DNA of 64,000 nucleotides from Rhizomys pruinosus (Eukaryota > Chordata > Mammalia > Rodentia > Spalacidae), in NCBI GenBank assembly GCA_009823505.1, contig VZQC01011955.1:288770-352769 (forward strand), read 5' to 3'. Each line of letters starts with the position of its first letter. Position 1 is the first letter of the stretch. Positions 41,623 to 51,905 of the stretch are shown here, piece by piece. A program made the position numbers and the translations under genes. The notes beneath the pieces are model-generated. The model was not told where the DNA came from and ran no database searches. It was given only the letters and a program-made list of their open reading frames with translations.

Positions 41623-42751
41623 CAAATGGATTTTATTTCAAAGAGGAAACCTGGGCCTTATAGACTCACATTGGTAAGGTGAGGACAGGCCTTTAAGAGA
41701 TCATCTCTTCTTCCACTGGCTCTAACTAGGCTCCAGTTAACTTTAAAGGTCTAAGGAGAAATCTACTCTCTAATGAGGCTTGGTCATGCATTCCAGTCCT
41801 TAACTGGACTTAACCTGGGTAAATGTTTGTCATTGAACCAGAGTCCCGCACACTGCCCTTTGCACAAAGTATTCAGTGATAGAGGTATCTGCCTGTTGCT
41901 GTCACAGCATTTTCCATATTTCTGTGCACAATTCCCAGCTTTCCCATGAGCCACAAATTCCATTCAGGTGTTGCCAGTCTGCTTTCTCATGTACTTCAGC
42001 GAATGCTGTGTGGGACAGAGATTCTGTCCTAGTCTTGACATGGGGACTTCATACCTTGTAGCAGCATGGTTGAAGGGGGTGAGACACTCCTGAGTTCTCA
42101 GACAGTGCCTGCCCTTGTCGTCCTAGGGAAGCTGGACCAGGGGGTTGGTGGGCTGCTGTACCTTTCACCCACATGTTCGGTTGAGTGTGTACTTAGGGAA
42201 AAAAAATCTAGCCTCAAAGCTGCTAGTTAAGTTTTCTGCTGAAAGTTTCAGCTGAATAATAGACTATGTCATTTGTGGGTCTCCAGTGGTAATAGACAGG
42301 TGCTGGGTGTCTTGTGTCAGTAAGAAAGGAGAGCCTGTGCAGCTGAGAATAAACAACAGTCCTTGGAAATATGAGCCCCTTTCATTTAAAATTGGAGGCC
42401 TGGATGTGGGGTGGGGGTGGGGTTCGGAGTGTTCTCACCACCACCTGTCTGCTCCCCCAAGGTGAGGTCAGTTTCTCAGAGAACTGAGGTATCACTGAGA
42501 GCCAAATAGGAAGCAAGGAAATATGGGGAGGGGAAGAGGGTCTGAAAGGGAGTGGCAGGTGCACTTTGGCCATCATACCCTCCACCTGCTTTGAGGGTTT
42601 TGTTTTACTTTCCCCTCAAAGGCTGAGCTTCTTTTTGCCTACCGGTAAAACAACTGTTGGAACTGAATCACCATGTGCCATTTCAGGATGTGTCCAGCTG
42701 AATCTAGGGCTGGTGCAAGTCTGGAGCTGCAAGGGACAGGGTTTCCCAAGC
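41623..42751. other. Unassigned unique sequence
   Basis: About 1.1 kb without recognised repeats or genes; small GT/GGGGTG patches near 42405. Confidence 0.35.
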
Positions 42752-42764
42752 TGATGCATTTTTC

Positions 42765-43154
42765 GTTTTTTTTTTTTTTTTTTTTTGAGACAGGGTCTCC
42801 CTGTAGCTCTGGCTGTCCTGGAACTCACTCTGTAGACCAGGCTGGCCTCAAACTCACAGAGATCCGCATGCCTCTGCCTCCCGAGTGCTAGGATTAAAGG
42901 CATGCGCCACCACGCCCGGAATTTATTTATTTCTGTATGTGTATCAATGTACTGTCTGCATGTAAGTCTGTGCACCCGTGTCGTGCAATGCCGCAGAGGT
43001 CAGAAGAGGGTGTGGATTCCTCCGGAACTGGAGTTCTCCCAGAATTGGAGTTTCAGACGGTTCTCGGCCGCCATGTGGGTGCTGGGGATCGAACCCGGGT
43101 CCTCCGCAAGAGCGGTCGGCGCTCTCAACCGCTAGGTCATCTCTCCAGCGCCGG
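42765..43154 (-). mobile_element. Composite SINE: full-length B2 fused to B1 (copy 2)
   Basis: On the - strand a long-form B2 (5' end near 43152) runs through AAATAAATAAAT into a B1 (TCCGGGCGTGGTGGCGC) and a single A tail. The 13-bp TSD TGATGCATTTTTC at 42752-42764 and 43155-43167 flanks the entire dimer, so it moved as one unit. It has the same junction and diagnostic variants as 39451-39834. Confidence 0.92.
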
Positions 43155-43167
43155 TGATGCATTTTTC

Positions 43168-43526
43168 TATGATTTTGCCAGTCTCTTTACTGACTTTGGA
43201 AGGCCTGGTTTCCATTCTGGCCTTGTCAGATTCGTCACTGTCATTCATGGGTGGGGTTGGAAAGTTTCTGTATCCTTGTCCCACTTCCATAAGACAAGAG
43301 AAGAATGTAGTAGCTTCTGTCCTATCTCTGTCCTAAGGGCACTGGAAAGAGGCAGTGAAGTCTTCTCACACAGTCTAAAGGTCACATAGAAGTGAACGTA
43401 GTGGAGTCAAAAGAAGGAAAGCCACCTCCTGCAGGGGCTGGCAGGGATGGTCTCTGGCAGTTGCACCCCTCCATGCTCTAAGACAAACACAAGCAGCTGG
43501 AGGGGCTGGGTCGGGATGGTTTTATG
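43168..43526. other. Unassigned unique sequence
   Basis: Nothing recognised. Confidence 0.3.
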
Positions 43527-43738
43527 GTTATTTTCATTTTATGTATATGAGTGTACTGCCTGCGTGCATGGAAGTGCGCTGGAGTTGTGCAATGTGCATG
43601 GAGGAAAGAAGAGGGCATCGGATTCCCTGGAACTGGAGTCACCTTCAGCTGTCAGCTGCTATGTGGTTGCTGGGAATTGAACTCTGGTCCTCTGAGAGCA
43701 GCCAGTGCTCTTAACCACTGACCCATCTTTCCAGCCCC
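43527..43738 (-). mobile_element. B2/B3 SINE, antisense, older
   Basis: TTATGTATATGAGTGTACTGCC to CATCTTTCCAGCCCC. Confidence 0.8.
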
Positions 43739-43746
43739 CTAAGGGC

Positions 43747-44155
43747 CTTTTTTTTTTTTTTTTAATTTTGGGCTTTCTGAGACAGGGTCTCCATGCAACC
43801 TCAGATGGCCTATGTAGTAGACCAGACTGGCCTTGAACTCATGGAGATCCTCCTGCCTCTGCCTACTGAGTGATGGGATTAAAGGTGTGTATTACCCGGC
43901 TGGAGAGATGGCCTAGCGGTTAAGAGCGCCGACCGCTCTTGCAGAGGACCCGGGTTTGATCCCCAGCACCCACATGGTGGCCGAGAGCCGTCTGAAACTC
44001 CAATTCCAGGAGAACTCCAGTTCCAGGGGAGTCCGAAACCCTCTTCTGACCTCCGCGACATTGCACATCACGGGTGCACAGACTTGCATGCAGACAATAC
44101 ATTAGTACACATACGAAAATAAAAAAAAAAGGTGTGTATTACCATGCCAGGCCAA
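43747..44155 (-). mobile_element. B1 SINE, antisense, interrupted by a B2
   Basis: A T run and B1 body to AAAGGTGTGTATTACC (43896), then resumption at 44128 and an end at CCATGCCAGGCC. Confidence 0.82.
43897..44127 (+). mobile_element. Young B2 SINE, long form, inside a B1
   Basis: It has the 17-bp duplication. The 16-bp TSD AAAGGTGTGTATTACC is at 43881-43896 and 44128-44143. Confidence 0.93.
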
Positions 44156-44308
44156 GGGGTGCTTCTTATTTTATTTTGTTTTTGAGACAGGGCCTCATGT
44201 AGCTCAGGTTAGCCTCAAACTTGTTTTGTGTGCCAAAGACCATTGAACTGATTTTCCTGTGGGTGTATGTTTTGATTAGGGCTGTAATGGGTGAAAAGAT
44301 TATGGCTG

Positions 44309-44472
44309 GCCGGGCGTGGTGGAACACGCCTTTAATCCTAGCACTTGTGAGGCAGAGGCAGGAGGATCTTTGTGAGTTCAAGGCCAGTCTGGTCTACAGA
44401 GTGAGTTCCAGGACAGCTGGGGCTACAGGGAGACCCTGTCTCGAAAAAGACCAAAAAAAAAAAAAAGAAAAA
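44309..44472 (+). mobile_element. Young B1 SINE
   Basis: GCCGGGCGTGGTGGAACACGC body. The TSD AAAAGATTATGGCTG is at 44294-44308 and 44473-44487. Confidence 0.94.
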
Positions 44473-44487
44473 AAAAGATTATGGCTG

Positions 44488-45483
44488 AAGGAAAGAAGAG
44501 ACTGCAGGCAGAAATGAGTGGAGGGCAATAGCAGGGACAAGGAATATTCTGGGTATTTGCTTCTTTGCAAGTAAGAACATTTTAGATTTCACCTGGAGGA
44601 GGTTTTCCCTTAGGCCAAATAAAATGTAAATGATCATTCTCAACTGCTGCTGTGCCCAAAGCTTAAATTAATTCTCCGAGGATTTCAGGTCCAGACTCTG
44701 ATGGGGGAGACACCTGGCTGAAATATGTGGGAGGAGGGAGTTGGTGGCTTTCATTTTGAGAGCAATACATTTAAATTCAGAATGCCCACAACGAATGTAA
44801 GGGATAGGAACTGCACCTTTTCTTTTAACAAACTGTCCAACTTTGGGGCTACTGAGGACCCTCTTATTTTTGTGGCCCCTCCTAATGAATGGTAGTGTCC
44901 TGCCTCCTTTAAGTACCTGAGACCTGGTCTCTACATCAACAGCCAGGGCAACAGGCAGTTTCCTTGAATCAGGAAGCCTTCAGATCCTCTGCAGTGTTCC
45001 TCCCTGGAGAAGATCCAGGACAGTGAACAAACTGTAGATCCTTGGCTGAGCTCAGGATCCTGAAGTTGAGAGTCACAGCTCAGCCTTCTCCTGGCCACGC
45101 TCTGAGCCAGAAGAGCTGTTTTGTTCTTTGCCAGGCCTGACACCTGATGGAAAGGGGTTTCTCCTTTCCTAGCCACAGCCTGGAGTTAAAATAGAGTGGT
45201 ATCAAATCATGCCTGTGAGAGCCAGCAGCGGATGTGAAGAGCTGGGAAAGGGATGATGCTTGGGGTTATTCCGGGTGGGCCTGGCCTTGGCACTTCAGCT
45301 AGTCTTTCTCCCTGAGCAAGATGTACTTCCTCCTTTTTTTTTTTTTTTTTTCCAGCTTCAAGGAGGTTGTGCAATGTCAGGATGTCTTGAGCTCCCCCAT
45401 GTGTCATTGAAGGACAGGATGGACTGACTGGTGACCAGCTGTCGCCTTAGATGGCTTACTGACCTGTGAGGGTATATTCTATC
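44488..45483. other. Unassigned unique sequence
   Basis: About 1 kb without a SINE body. Open frames of 66-81 aa without domains; a T run near 45334. Confidence 0.35.
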
Positions 45484-45497
45484 TTGCAGTAGATTCT

Positions 45498-45504
45498 ATC
45501 TATC

Positions 45505-45551
<47 letters not shown>

Positions 45552-45628
45552 ATCTATCTATCTATCGACAGGGTCTCCCTGTAGCTCCAGCTGTCCTGGA
45601 ACTCGCTATGTAGACCAGGTTGGCCTTT
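45498..45628 (-). mobile_element. 5'-truncated B1 whose tail is a (TCTA)n microsatellite
   Basis: About 17 ATCT units precede an antisense B1 3' half (GACAGGGTCTCCCTGTAGC to CAGGTTGGCC). The TSD TTGCAGTAGATTCT is at 45484-45497 and 45629-45642, so the microsatellite sits where the A tail should be. Confidence 0.88.
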
Positions 45629-45642
45629 TTGCAGTAGATTCT

Positions 45643-46660
45643 TATGGCCATTAGTGATGTGATTTTTTTTCCCCTTCAACTCTGAGACACCTGTGAAATG
45701 TGACTGTCTTGGCACTGAGGGTAGACATTGGCTCCTAAAGGAAGAGAGGACAGATAAGAGGATGGGCCAAATTGTAAATCTTGTTGTAGTCTTTGGTGTT
45801 TCTCACCGTCTGGCACTGGATAATGCCTTGCTGGGGAGTGGGGTGGTGGTATGTGGTAAGCCTGTGCTCTATAAAGCTGGGCTCAGTCCAACAAAGCGTT
45901 ATCTTCCCAAGGCAGATCTCACTGGCCTGCCTAAGGAGGGTGTGGTGCACACACTAAGAGTCCATGGGAAGAAGCCAGCTTTCTGGGGACACTAGACTTT
46001 GTGATCCAGCCTTTGCCCCTGGCAGGTGGGAGGGAGCAGCATCTGGAATAGTCTCAGGAATGTCCAGAGATGCAGTTGACCCCTGGGCTCTGATGATGCA
46101 CTTGCCTTCCCCGTCTGCTTGGAATGGGGCTATGTTTTCAGCAGGGTTACATCATGGCCAGAGGTCGGTCTCTTTTCCTTACTGCTCCGTGTCTCCATCC
46201 TACTGTCTCTTTTCTTTGTGTGTCTACATCCTCAGCTCATGCCACTGAACTTTCTTCTCAGCTGGCCATTTTGGAAGCAGCCTCTAGGAGCCTTGCTTTC
46301 TCCCTCTGACTACACCAGTCTTCCTGATCTGCACTCTAAATAACCCAAAGAATGCACATTTCCTAGGACAACAGATTTGGCTGAAAAGTCCGTAGTTTCC
46401 CCCTCAACTCCGTATCTTGGGTGGCCTGAGCTGAGAACTGAATCCATTGATTTTCCCTCCCCCAGGCAAAAGCAGTGAGTTTTCTAACCAGAGCTGCCAG
46501 GGCCAATCGTTGCCCTGAGAAAGTTTAGATCGTGCTCCTATTTCATTAGGCTGATTGGAGCAGCCTAGACTGAGAGGTAGAGTCCCTCCCCACGGGATTC
46601 CGTGTACGGTTACAAGGCTGTGGCGGTGTGTCCTTTCAGGATAGCAACCCACCCCCTCCG
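45643..46660. other. Upstream flank of the CpG island, no gene recognised
   Basis: The 100-aa + frame at 45693-45995 and others lack domains. A CCAAT-like box (GCCAATCG) is at about 46502. Distal promoter elements could lie here. Confidence 0.4.
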
Positions 46661-46664
46661 CAGC

Positions 46665-46800
46665 CCCCAGCTCCACCTCCTCCACCTTTTTTGTTTTTAT
46701 CCAGTGTCTCCCTTGCTCTCTTTCTCTCTCTCTCCCCCCCTCTCCCTCCCACCACCGCCTCTCCCTCCAGCCCTCCACTTTCCTGCAGCGCCCAGCCGGC
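46665..46800 (+). promoter_or_regulatory. Pyrimidine-rich tract bordering the CpG island
   Basis: CCTCC, CTCTTTCTCTCTCTCTCC and CCCTCCC runs leave the other strand nearly all purine. Such tracts are common just upstream of TATA-less promoters and can bind GAGA/Sp-type factors or form triplex DNA. Confidence 0.55.
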
Positions 46801-47240
46801 TCCCCCACCTGGTCTGCTGAACACAAACCGCTGAGAGTTGGCTGCGCCGCCCCCTGGGGCCCGGGCCGCAGAGTCCCGCTAAGGCAGAGACGCAATCGCG
46901 GCAGCGAGCGCAGCGGAAGACAAACAAGCGGGCGCGAGGGAGCCCCAGGAGGGCAGCCGGGTGGCTGGGCAGGCGACGGTCGCTGCGCCCGAGTCGCCTC
47001 CCCGGCCGGCTAGCGGGGAGGAAGCGCTCCGAAAAGTTCTAGACCGCAGGAGGCGGCGTCCCCGCGCGTCCCCTCCTCGCGGCGCTCCAGTAAAAGGAAC
47101 TTGATCTCCGGCAGGCTGCAGGCTCCAGCTAGCTGCCAGCGAGAGGGGACAGTGCCGCGAGCCACGGGGTGGGCAGCCGCGAGCAGGAGCCGAGAGCCAG
47201 GCTGCAAGCGGAGGGGAGCAGGCGGCGGCCAGGAACCCCG

Positions 47241-47617
47241 ATGCCGGCGGCCAACATGATGGAGAACCTGCAGCTGCCCGCCCTGCAGGTGCCCGAGCCG
47301 CAGGGCGCGACCGAGGGCAGCGCGGTGTGGTCCAGCTCGTCCACCCCCACGCTCCGCCGCCGGCGCTTCAAGATGCGTCGGATGAAGAACGTGCAGGAGC
47401 AGAGCCTGGAGGCCGGGCTGGTGACCCAGGACCTACCCTGTGTCTTGGCTCCGGGCAAGGAGTTCCTGCAGCTGCCGTCCATTGAGATTACGCCCTCCAG
47501 CGACGAAGACACCCCGTGGTCCAACTGCTCCACGCCCAGCGCCTCCCCGCGTCGAAAGCGCTTCCTGCTCCGCAAGTGGCTGAGAGTGAGGGAGAAGAAG
47601 GAGTGCAGTGAAAGCAG
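47241..47617 (+). CDS. Gramd1b: First coding exon, GRAMD1B (Aster-B) long N-terminus, partial
   Basis: GRAMD1B is an ER-anchored protein that moves cholesterol from plasma membrane to ER at contact sites, using a GRAM domain and an ASTER (VASt-like) sterol-binding domain. This exon gives only the N-terminal 125 residues plus two bases, upstream of the GRAM domain. Visible are a basic cluster (residues 39-49, RRRRFKMRRMK), an acidic Ser/Thr patch (84-101, ITPSSDEDTPWSNCSTPS) and a second basic block (104-120, RRKRF to EKK). No signal peptide or membrane segment is present. The ATG at 47241 is the first after an in-frame TAG at 47130; ATGs at 47256 and 47259 follow, and 47259 has the best Kozak context (A at -3, G at +4), so the true start may be MENLQLP. 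The exon ends GCAG|GTAGGT. The split codon AG+N would give Ser, as expected for the ECSESS sequence I remember. The name rests on memory and was not searched. Confidence 0.75.
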
Positions 47618-47623
47618 GTAGGT
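47618..47623 (+). promoter_or_regulatory. Gramd1b: Splice donor of the coding exon
   Basis: CAG|GTAGGT at the exon end is close to the consensus. Reading on without splicing meets TAG at 47619-47621, which supports its use. Confidence 0.85.
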
Positions 47624-47844
47624 CCCCGTCCCTCCCCGCAGACTTCCCCAGTTCCTCCCGCCCCTCCCCAGAGCCGTCCAGGGCCCCAGGGCATCCTGGT
47701 GGAAACTTCCAGGAGCCTCACCACAGGGCTAGCGGACTTTGCTCCAGAGCCAGGACTGGGGGCTTCATACCACATGACATGTTGACTTGGGTTTCGTCCT
47801 GCGCTCTCTTTTGATCCTCAAGCAAAAAGACTGATGAAAATGGT

Positions 47845-47985
47845 AGCAGATAGTATTTATTGGCTCTTGCTGTGTGCAGGCTGCTGTGGCAAACACTGCA
47901 CCTGTGTCTCCAAATTTTCTCCGTAGACAAACTCTAAATAGACAATACTGTGATTCCATTTGTACAGATGGCGCAAAACTAGTGA
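47845..47985 (-). mobile_element. MIR/L2-like fragment
   Basis: GTATTTATTGGCTCTTGCTG, TGTGCAGGCTGCTG and CCATTTGTACAGATGGCGC keep MIR order. Confidence 0.55.
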
Positions 47986-48519
47986 GAGGTTTATTACCTG
48001 CTGCCGCCACTTGGATTTCTGGATTCCATTTCACTTTTGTCAGGCCACCTACATTGAGTTGCCCACACTGGTCCACATGTGTAGAGGTGAGGTACTCACA
48101 CTGAATGAGTCACGTTTCCTACCACGTCAGAGTCATTTCTGTGTCTCTACTTTGTGCCAGCTTCATTATTGCTAGGTAAATTCGGTGTCTGATTTAGGAG
48201 AAGCTTGCTCCACTCCACAGGCCATGCCAGTGCTGCTTTGGGAAGCTGTTCTTGAGCCCCGCCCCTGTCTCCTCTCTGGATCATGGGTTCTTTGTCTCCT
48301 ACACATTTGCTTTTGAACTCTATGGCTGTGACTGTTAACAGACACAGTCATGAACCACTTTCATGGGAATTCCTTCATGCCAGTAGTTCACTTTCATTTC
48401 CTCAGTAAGCATTTACTGAGTGTTCTTGTGAGTTTAGGTGTGGTACTAAAGGTGGAGATGTTGAGAAAGTTTTCCAGGAGGGTGGGGAGACTGAGGGTGA
48501 GGGGACAGACACTAACAAA
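47986..48519. other. Unassigned intronic sequence
   Basis: A weak MIR/L2-like patch (AAGCATTTACTGAGTGTTC) lies near 48405; otherwise nothing. Confidence 0.35.
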
Positions 48520-48660
48520 AAGCCAAGAGAGATTGGGGGCCTGGCCTTAGTGCTTGCCTAACATACAAGACACCCTTGGCCTCAATCTCTAGCACCTCTG
48601 AAATTAGTTAATTTACATGGCAAGATAACATCTCAGAAAAAAAATTGAAAATTTAAGCAA
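48520..48660 (+). mobile_element. ID SINE, diverged
   Basis: GGGGGCCTGGCCTTAGTGCTTG to TCAATCTCTAGCACC, then A-rich sequence. Confidence 0.55.
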
Positions 48661-49544
48661 AGCAGAACAACAAAAAACAAACCTCCAACCAACCAACTAA
48701 TCAAATAACAAAAAGCAATTAGCCATGTGAATTTTATTCACAGGGAAGTGATGGAGTCATTGGAAGATGTACACTGTGCCCCCTGTAGTACAGACAAAGA
48801 AAAAATCTTGGAGATGTAGAGGAAAACCTGGGTGGGAGGGGCTTAAACCATGTCAAATGCACATAAGAAGAAGACAAAGTGAGGTGCCTAAGATGCACTC
48901 AGGGGAACAGCATGGTCAAAGGCGCAAGAAACAAGTGTGCCCTGTGGCTTCCTGGGGTGCTAAGGATTAAGGTTGGGTTTGCAGAGGATGAGCCTTTGAG
49001 CCTTCCAGAGTTTCTCCTGTTAACAATGACTGGACAAGGCTCTCCCAGTTGTGGTCCTTGGGGCCAGTGTTCTTTCTGTTCTGGCATTTTCTCAAAGGGA
49101 AATGAAACAAGCTTGGTGAGAGCTAATCTCTAACTAAAACAGCTTTTTTATTGTCTATGCATGTTCTCCTCAATGTGAGAGACCCTAAAAGAGATGTTGA
49201 GATTCTGCCACACATACCATAGTAAGGACAAAATATGGGGGACGGTCTTGCATTGCTGCTTGGACAGGGCACACAGGCAAATCTGGATAAAATGTCTCAG
49301 TTTGAGAGTTATTTAAGGGTATGATGGATTTTTTTTTTCGTGTAGGGAGGGTAGTCTTAAAAGTAGGAGGGTCACTTTACTTTCTAGATAGAGCTTAAAG
49401 TAGTTCTTTGATGTGGTGGCTTGTTGGATGAGACAGATAGATGTATCTTCTTATCCCTTCAGAACTTCTTGTAGGTACCAAGTCCCTTATATAAAATAGC
49501 ATAGTATTTGCATATAACCTATACGTATTTTCCCATAGACTTTA
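48661..49544. other. Unassigned intronic sequence
   Basis: About 0.9 kb with nothing recognised; small open frames without domains. Confidence 0.35.
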
Positions 49545-49559
49545 TTTTTTCCTTACACA

Positions 49560-49590
<31 letters not shown>

Positions 49591-49718
49591 TACACATGAG
49601 GAAGTCAAAAGGTCAAACTTAGGGAATCTGTTCTCTCTACTATTTGGGTTCTGGAACTGAATTCAGGTCATCAGGCTTAGTGGCGAGCACCTTTGTCCAC
49701 TGAGATAACTTGCCAGTC
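49545..49718 (-). mobile_element. B3-type SINE, antisense, with (CA)n
   Basis: A CA run (49558-49590), GAGGAAGTCAAAAGGTCAAAC and CATCAGGCTTAGTGGCGAGC. Confidence 0.6.
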
Positions 49719-49762
49719 CATTTTTTTCATATACATCATATATGATGTATATGAAAAAAATG
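49719..49762. repeat. Perfect 44-bp palindrome
   Basis: The 22-bp arms 49719-49740 and 49741-49762 are exact reverse complements with no spacer (centre ATCATATATGAT). It can form a cruciform. A weaker partial copy follows at 49763-49785. Confidence 0.95.
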
Positions 49763-49897
49763 TATATGATTTTTTCATATAAATCATCTCTAAGTAACTT
49801 ATAATACCTAGCATAATCTAAATGCTATCTAATGAATTGTTATACTGTATTATAAAGAATAATGGCAAAACAACAACAACAACCAAACCTGTTTTAT

Positions 49898-50067
49898 TTA
49901 TTTATTTTTTTATTTTTATTTTTCGGTCTTTTTGAGACAGGGTCTCCTTGTAGCCCCAGCTGTCCTGGAACTAACTCTGTAGACCAGGCTGGCCTTGAAC
50001 TCACAAAGATCCGCCTGACTCTGCCTCCCGAGTGCTAGGATTAAAGGCGTGCGCCCCCACGCCCGGC
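49898..50067 (-). mobile_element. Young B1 SINE, antisense
   Basis: Complete body ending GCGCCCCCACGCCCGGC. The TSD ACCAAACCTGTTTTAT is at 49882-49897 and 50068-50083. Confidence 0.93.
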
Positions 50068-50083
50068 ACCAAACCTGTTTTAT

Positions 50084-50169
50084 ATGTGCATGGTGGTGCA
50101 GTCTATAATCCTAGTGTTAAGGAGGCTGAAGCAAGAAGATTGAGACTTCAAGGCCAGCTCCACTATTTA
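50084..50169 (+). mobile_element. B1-like fragment
   Basis: GTGCATGGTGGTGCAGTC, then AAGGCCAGCTCCACTATTTAG. It hosts the next B2. Confidence 0.5.
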
Positions 50170-50184
50170 GTGAGATCCTATCTT

Positions 50185-50418
50185 TAATTTTGTTTTTAAT
50201 TTTATTTTTTGTATGTGTATGAATGTACTGTCTGCATTGCATGTAGGTTTGTGCCATGTCATGCAATGCTGCAGAGGTCAGAAGAGGGCGTTGGATTCCC
50301 CTGGAACTGGAGTCAAAGACGGCTCGGCTCTCAGCCGCCACGTGGGTGCTGGGGACTGAACCCGGGTCCTCTGCAAGAGCAGTCGGCTTTCTCAACCATT
50401 AGGCCATCTCTCCAGCCC
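50185..50418 (-). mobile_element. B2 SINE, short form, antisense
   Basis: No 17-bp duplication. The 15-bp TSD GTGAGATCCTATCTT is at 50170-50184 and 50419-50433. Confidence 0.92.
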
Positions 50419-50574
50419 GTGAGATCCTATCTTAAACAAAGTCTATATATGTTTAGTATAGATGGAATTTTTTTCTGAATTATTCCCATGTGTAGTTGGT
50501 TGAAACTGAAGATACAGAACTTGGAGCTACAGAAGGCCAACTGCATATGTTAAAAAAAAAAAAAAAAGGCAAGA

Positions 50575-50775
50575 CTTAAGTTGGGGGTGTAGTTCATATG
50601 CCTGCATGAAGCCTTAGATTTCATCCCTAGTACCCCATAAACCAGGCTTGGTGGCGCATGCTTGTAATTCCAGCACTTGGGAGATAGAGGCAGGAAGAAC
50701 AGGAGTTCAAGGCCAGCCTTGGCTACATACTGAGGCTAAGACTATATATTAGGCTATGTGAGACTCTAGAGAGGG
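50575..50775 (+). mobile_element. B4 SINE (ID-B1 fusion)
   Basis: An ID-like head (GTTGGGGGTGTAGTTCATATG to CCCTAGTACCCC) followed by a B1 (ACCAGGCTTGGTGGCGC). This is the known B4 architecture. Confidence 0.7.
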
Positions 50776-51017
50776 GGATGGGGGTAGATATTAAGACCCA
50801 AGTTTATCTGACTCAAATCTAGACTCTTACTCCCTCCATACCACCTCCGTTGGAATCTGTCTGGCTTGGATCTAAAACAAAACCCCATATTAGGCCTTGG
50901 GGTCAGAAGACTTGTTGGAAAGGAAGCAGTCATGTGAGGAGATCCTGTACGTTTCCATCACCTCTGCTGGAGAAGCTGTTGCTGTTTAGCATAGTAGAAG
51001 GCAGAAACATTGAACTA
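50776..51017. other. Unassigned
   Basis: Nothing recognised. Confidence 0.3.
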
Positions 51018-51165
51018 TATAGTAGACTTGGTTTTACATGAAAGTTCACCAGTTGATTCCCTAGGGAATCTTGGACACTTAAGGTTACCTCCATGGATTT
51101 ACCTGCTTCATCTGTGGAATGGGATATCTGTGGGCTCCTGGGAGGTCACAAGAGCAAAGCATGGG
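51018..51165 (+). mobile_element. MIR
   Basis: GGTTACCTCCATGGATTTACC and TCATCTGTGGAATGGGATA in MIR order. Confidence 0.65.
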
Positions 51166-51404
51166 GGTATTCTATTAACTTCCTCTTCCATCTGTACATC
51201 TCTCACATGGAGTGGATATGTGCTTTAGCATATGAGGTTATGAACTCACATGTCTGAGACGCCTCGCACATTGTGTGACTTGGAAATGATGATCAGAAAA
51301 TGGCTTTGCTAGGGCTTGCTTGGATTAGGGAAGATTAGCGTAGTGAGAAATCTTTCCTCCTCACAGCCTCCACCCCAATTTTACCTTTCTGTCCCGAGTA
51401 AAAC

Positions 51405-51545
51405 ATCTTTTTTTTTTTTTGGTCTTTTTGAGAAAGGGTCTCTCTTTAGTTCTGGAGTTTGCTCTGTAGACCAGGCTGGCCTTGAACTCACAGATATCTG
51501 CCTGCCTCTGCCTCCTGAGTGTTGGGATTAAAGGCGTGTGCCACC
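51405..51545 (-). mobile_element. B1 SINE, antisense
   Basis: A T run, TTGAGAAAGGGTCTCTC and GGCGTGTGCCACC. Confidence 0.85.
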
Positions 51546-51751
51546 GATTTTGAAACTTGCCCTGAAATTCAGTGTGAGGGGAGAGTTGGTGAGGTGTCAA
51601 GAGGACTATGCCTTATGGTCTTTAACTGCACAGAGCCAAAAACATAAAGAGGATGAGGGGATACCTTTCTGTCTTCAAACCCCAGGAAAAGGGGCGTGGA
51701 GAAGGTGGCAACATTAGCATGATTTGGGGGCTACAGACCACGGAGAACTGC

Positions 51752-51905
51752 AGTGCAGCCTGCTGCAGTGGCACAGGCTTGTAATCCCAGTAGGAGGTGG
51801 AGGTCAGTAGTTCAGTCATCCTTGGCTGCATAGCAAGCCTGAGGCCAGCCTGGGCTAACTGATACAGTATTTCAAAAAATCAAATACATAAACAAAAAAA
51901 CAAAA
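51752..51905 (+). mobile_element. Old B1-related SINE
   Basis: GCAGTGGCACAGGCTTGTAATC to AGTATTTCAAAAAATC. Confidence 0.6.

Larger units (their letters stand above)
46790..47632 (+). promoter_or_regulatory. Gramd1b: CpG island promoter and 5' UTR of the Gramd1b-like exon
   Basis: CpG density jumps sharply here in otherwise CpG-poor DNA (GCGGCAGCGAGCGCAGCGG, CCGGCCGGCTAGCGGGG and more). No TATA box is seen near the likely start. No ATG occurs between about 46860 and 47240, consistent with a 5' UTR. The exact transcription start cannot be placed. Confidence 0.75.

Noticed and set aside
42937..43389. 150-aa + open frame
   Set aside because: Most of it is an antisense B2 (the recurring VLSACK.VHPCRAMP pattern appears in every antisense B2 here).
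46404..46927. Long minus-strand open frames (up to 163 aa) over the CpG island edge
   Set aside because: They run through the pyrimidine tract and GC-rich promoter, are low complexity (Gly/Glu/Arg runs) and overlap one another in several frames. Chance opening in stop-poor sequence.
47129..47575. 148-aa minus-strand open frame opposite the coding exon
   Set aside because: It is a shadow of the GC-rich Gramd1b-like exon. The + frame has the splice donor and recognised sequence.
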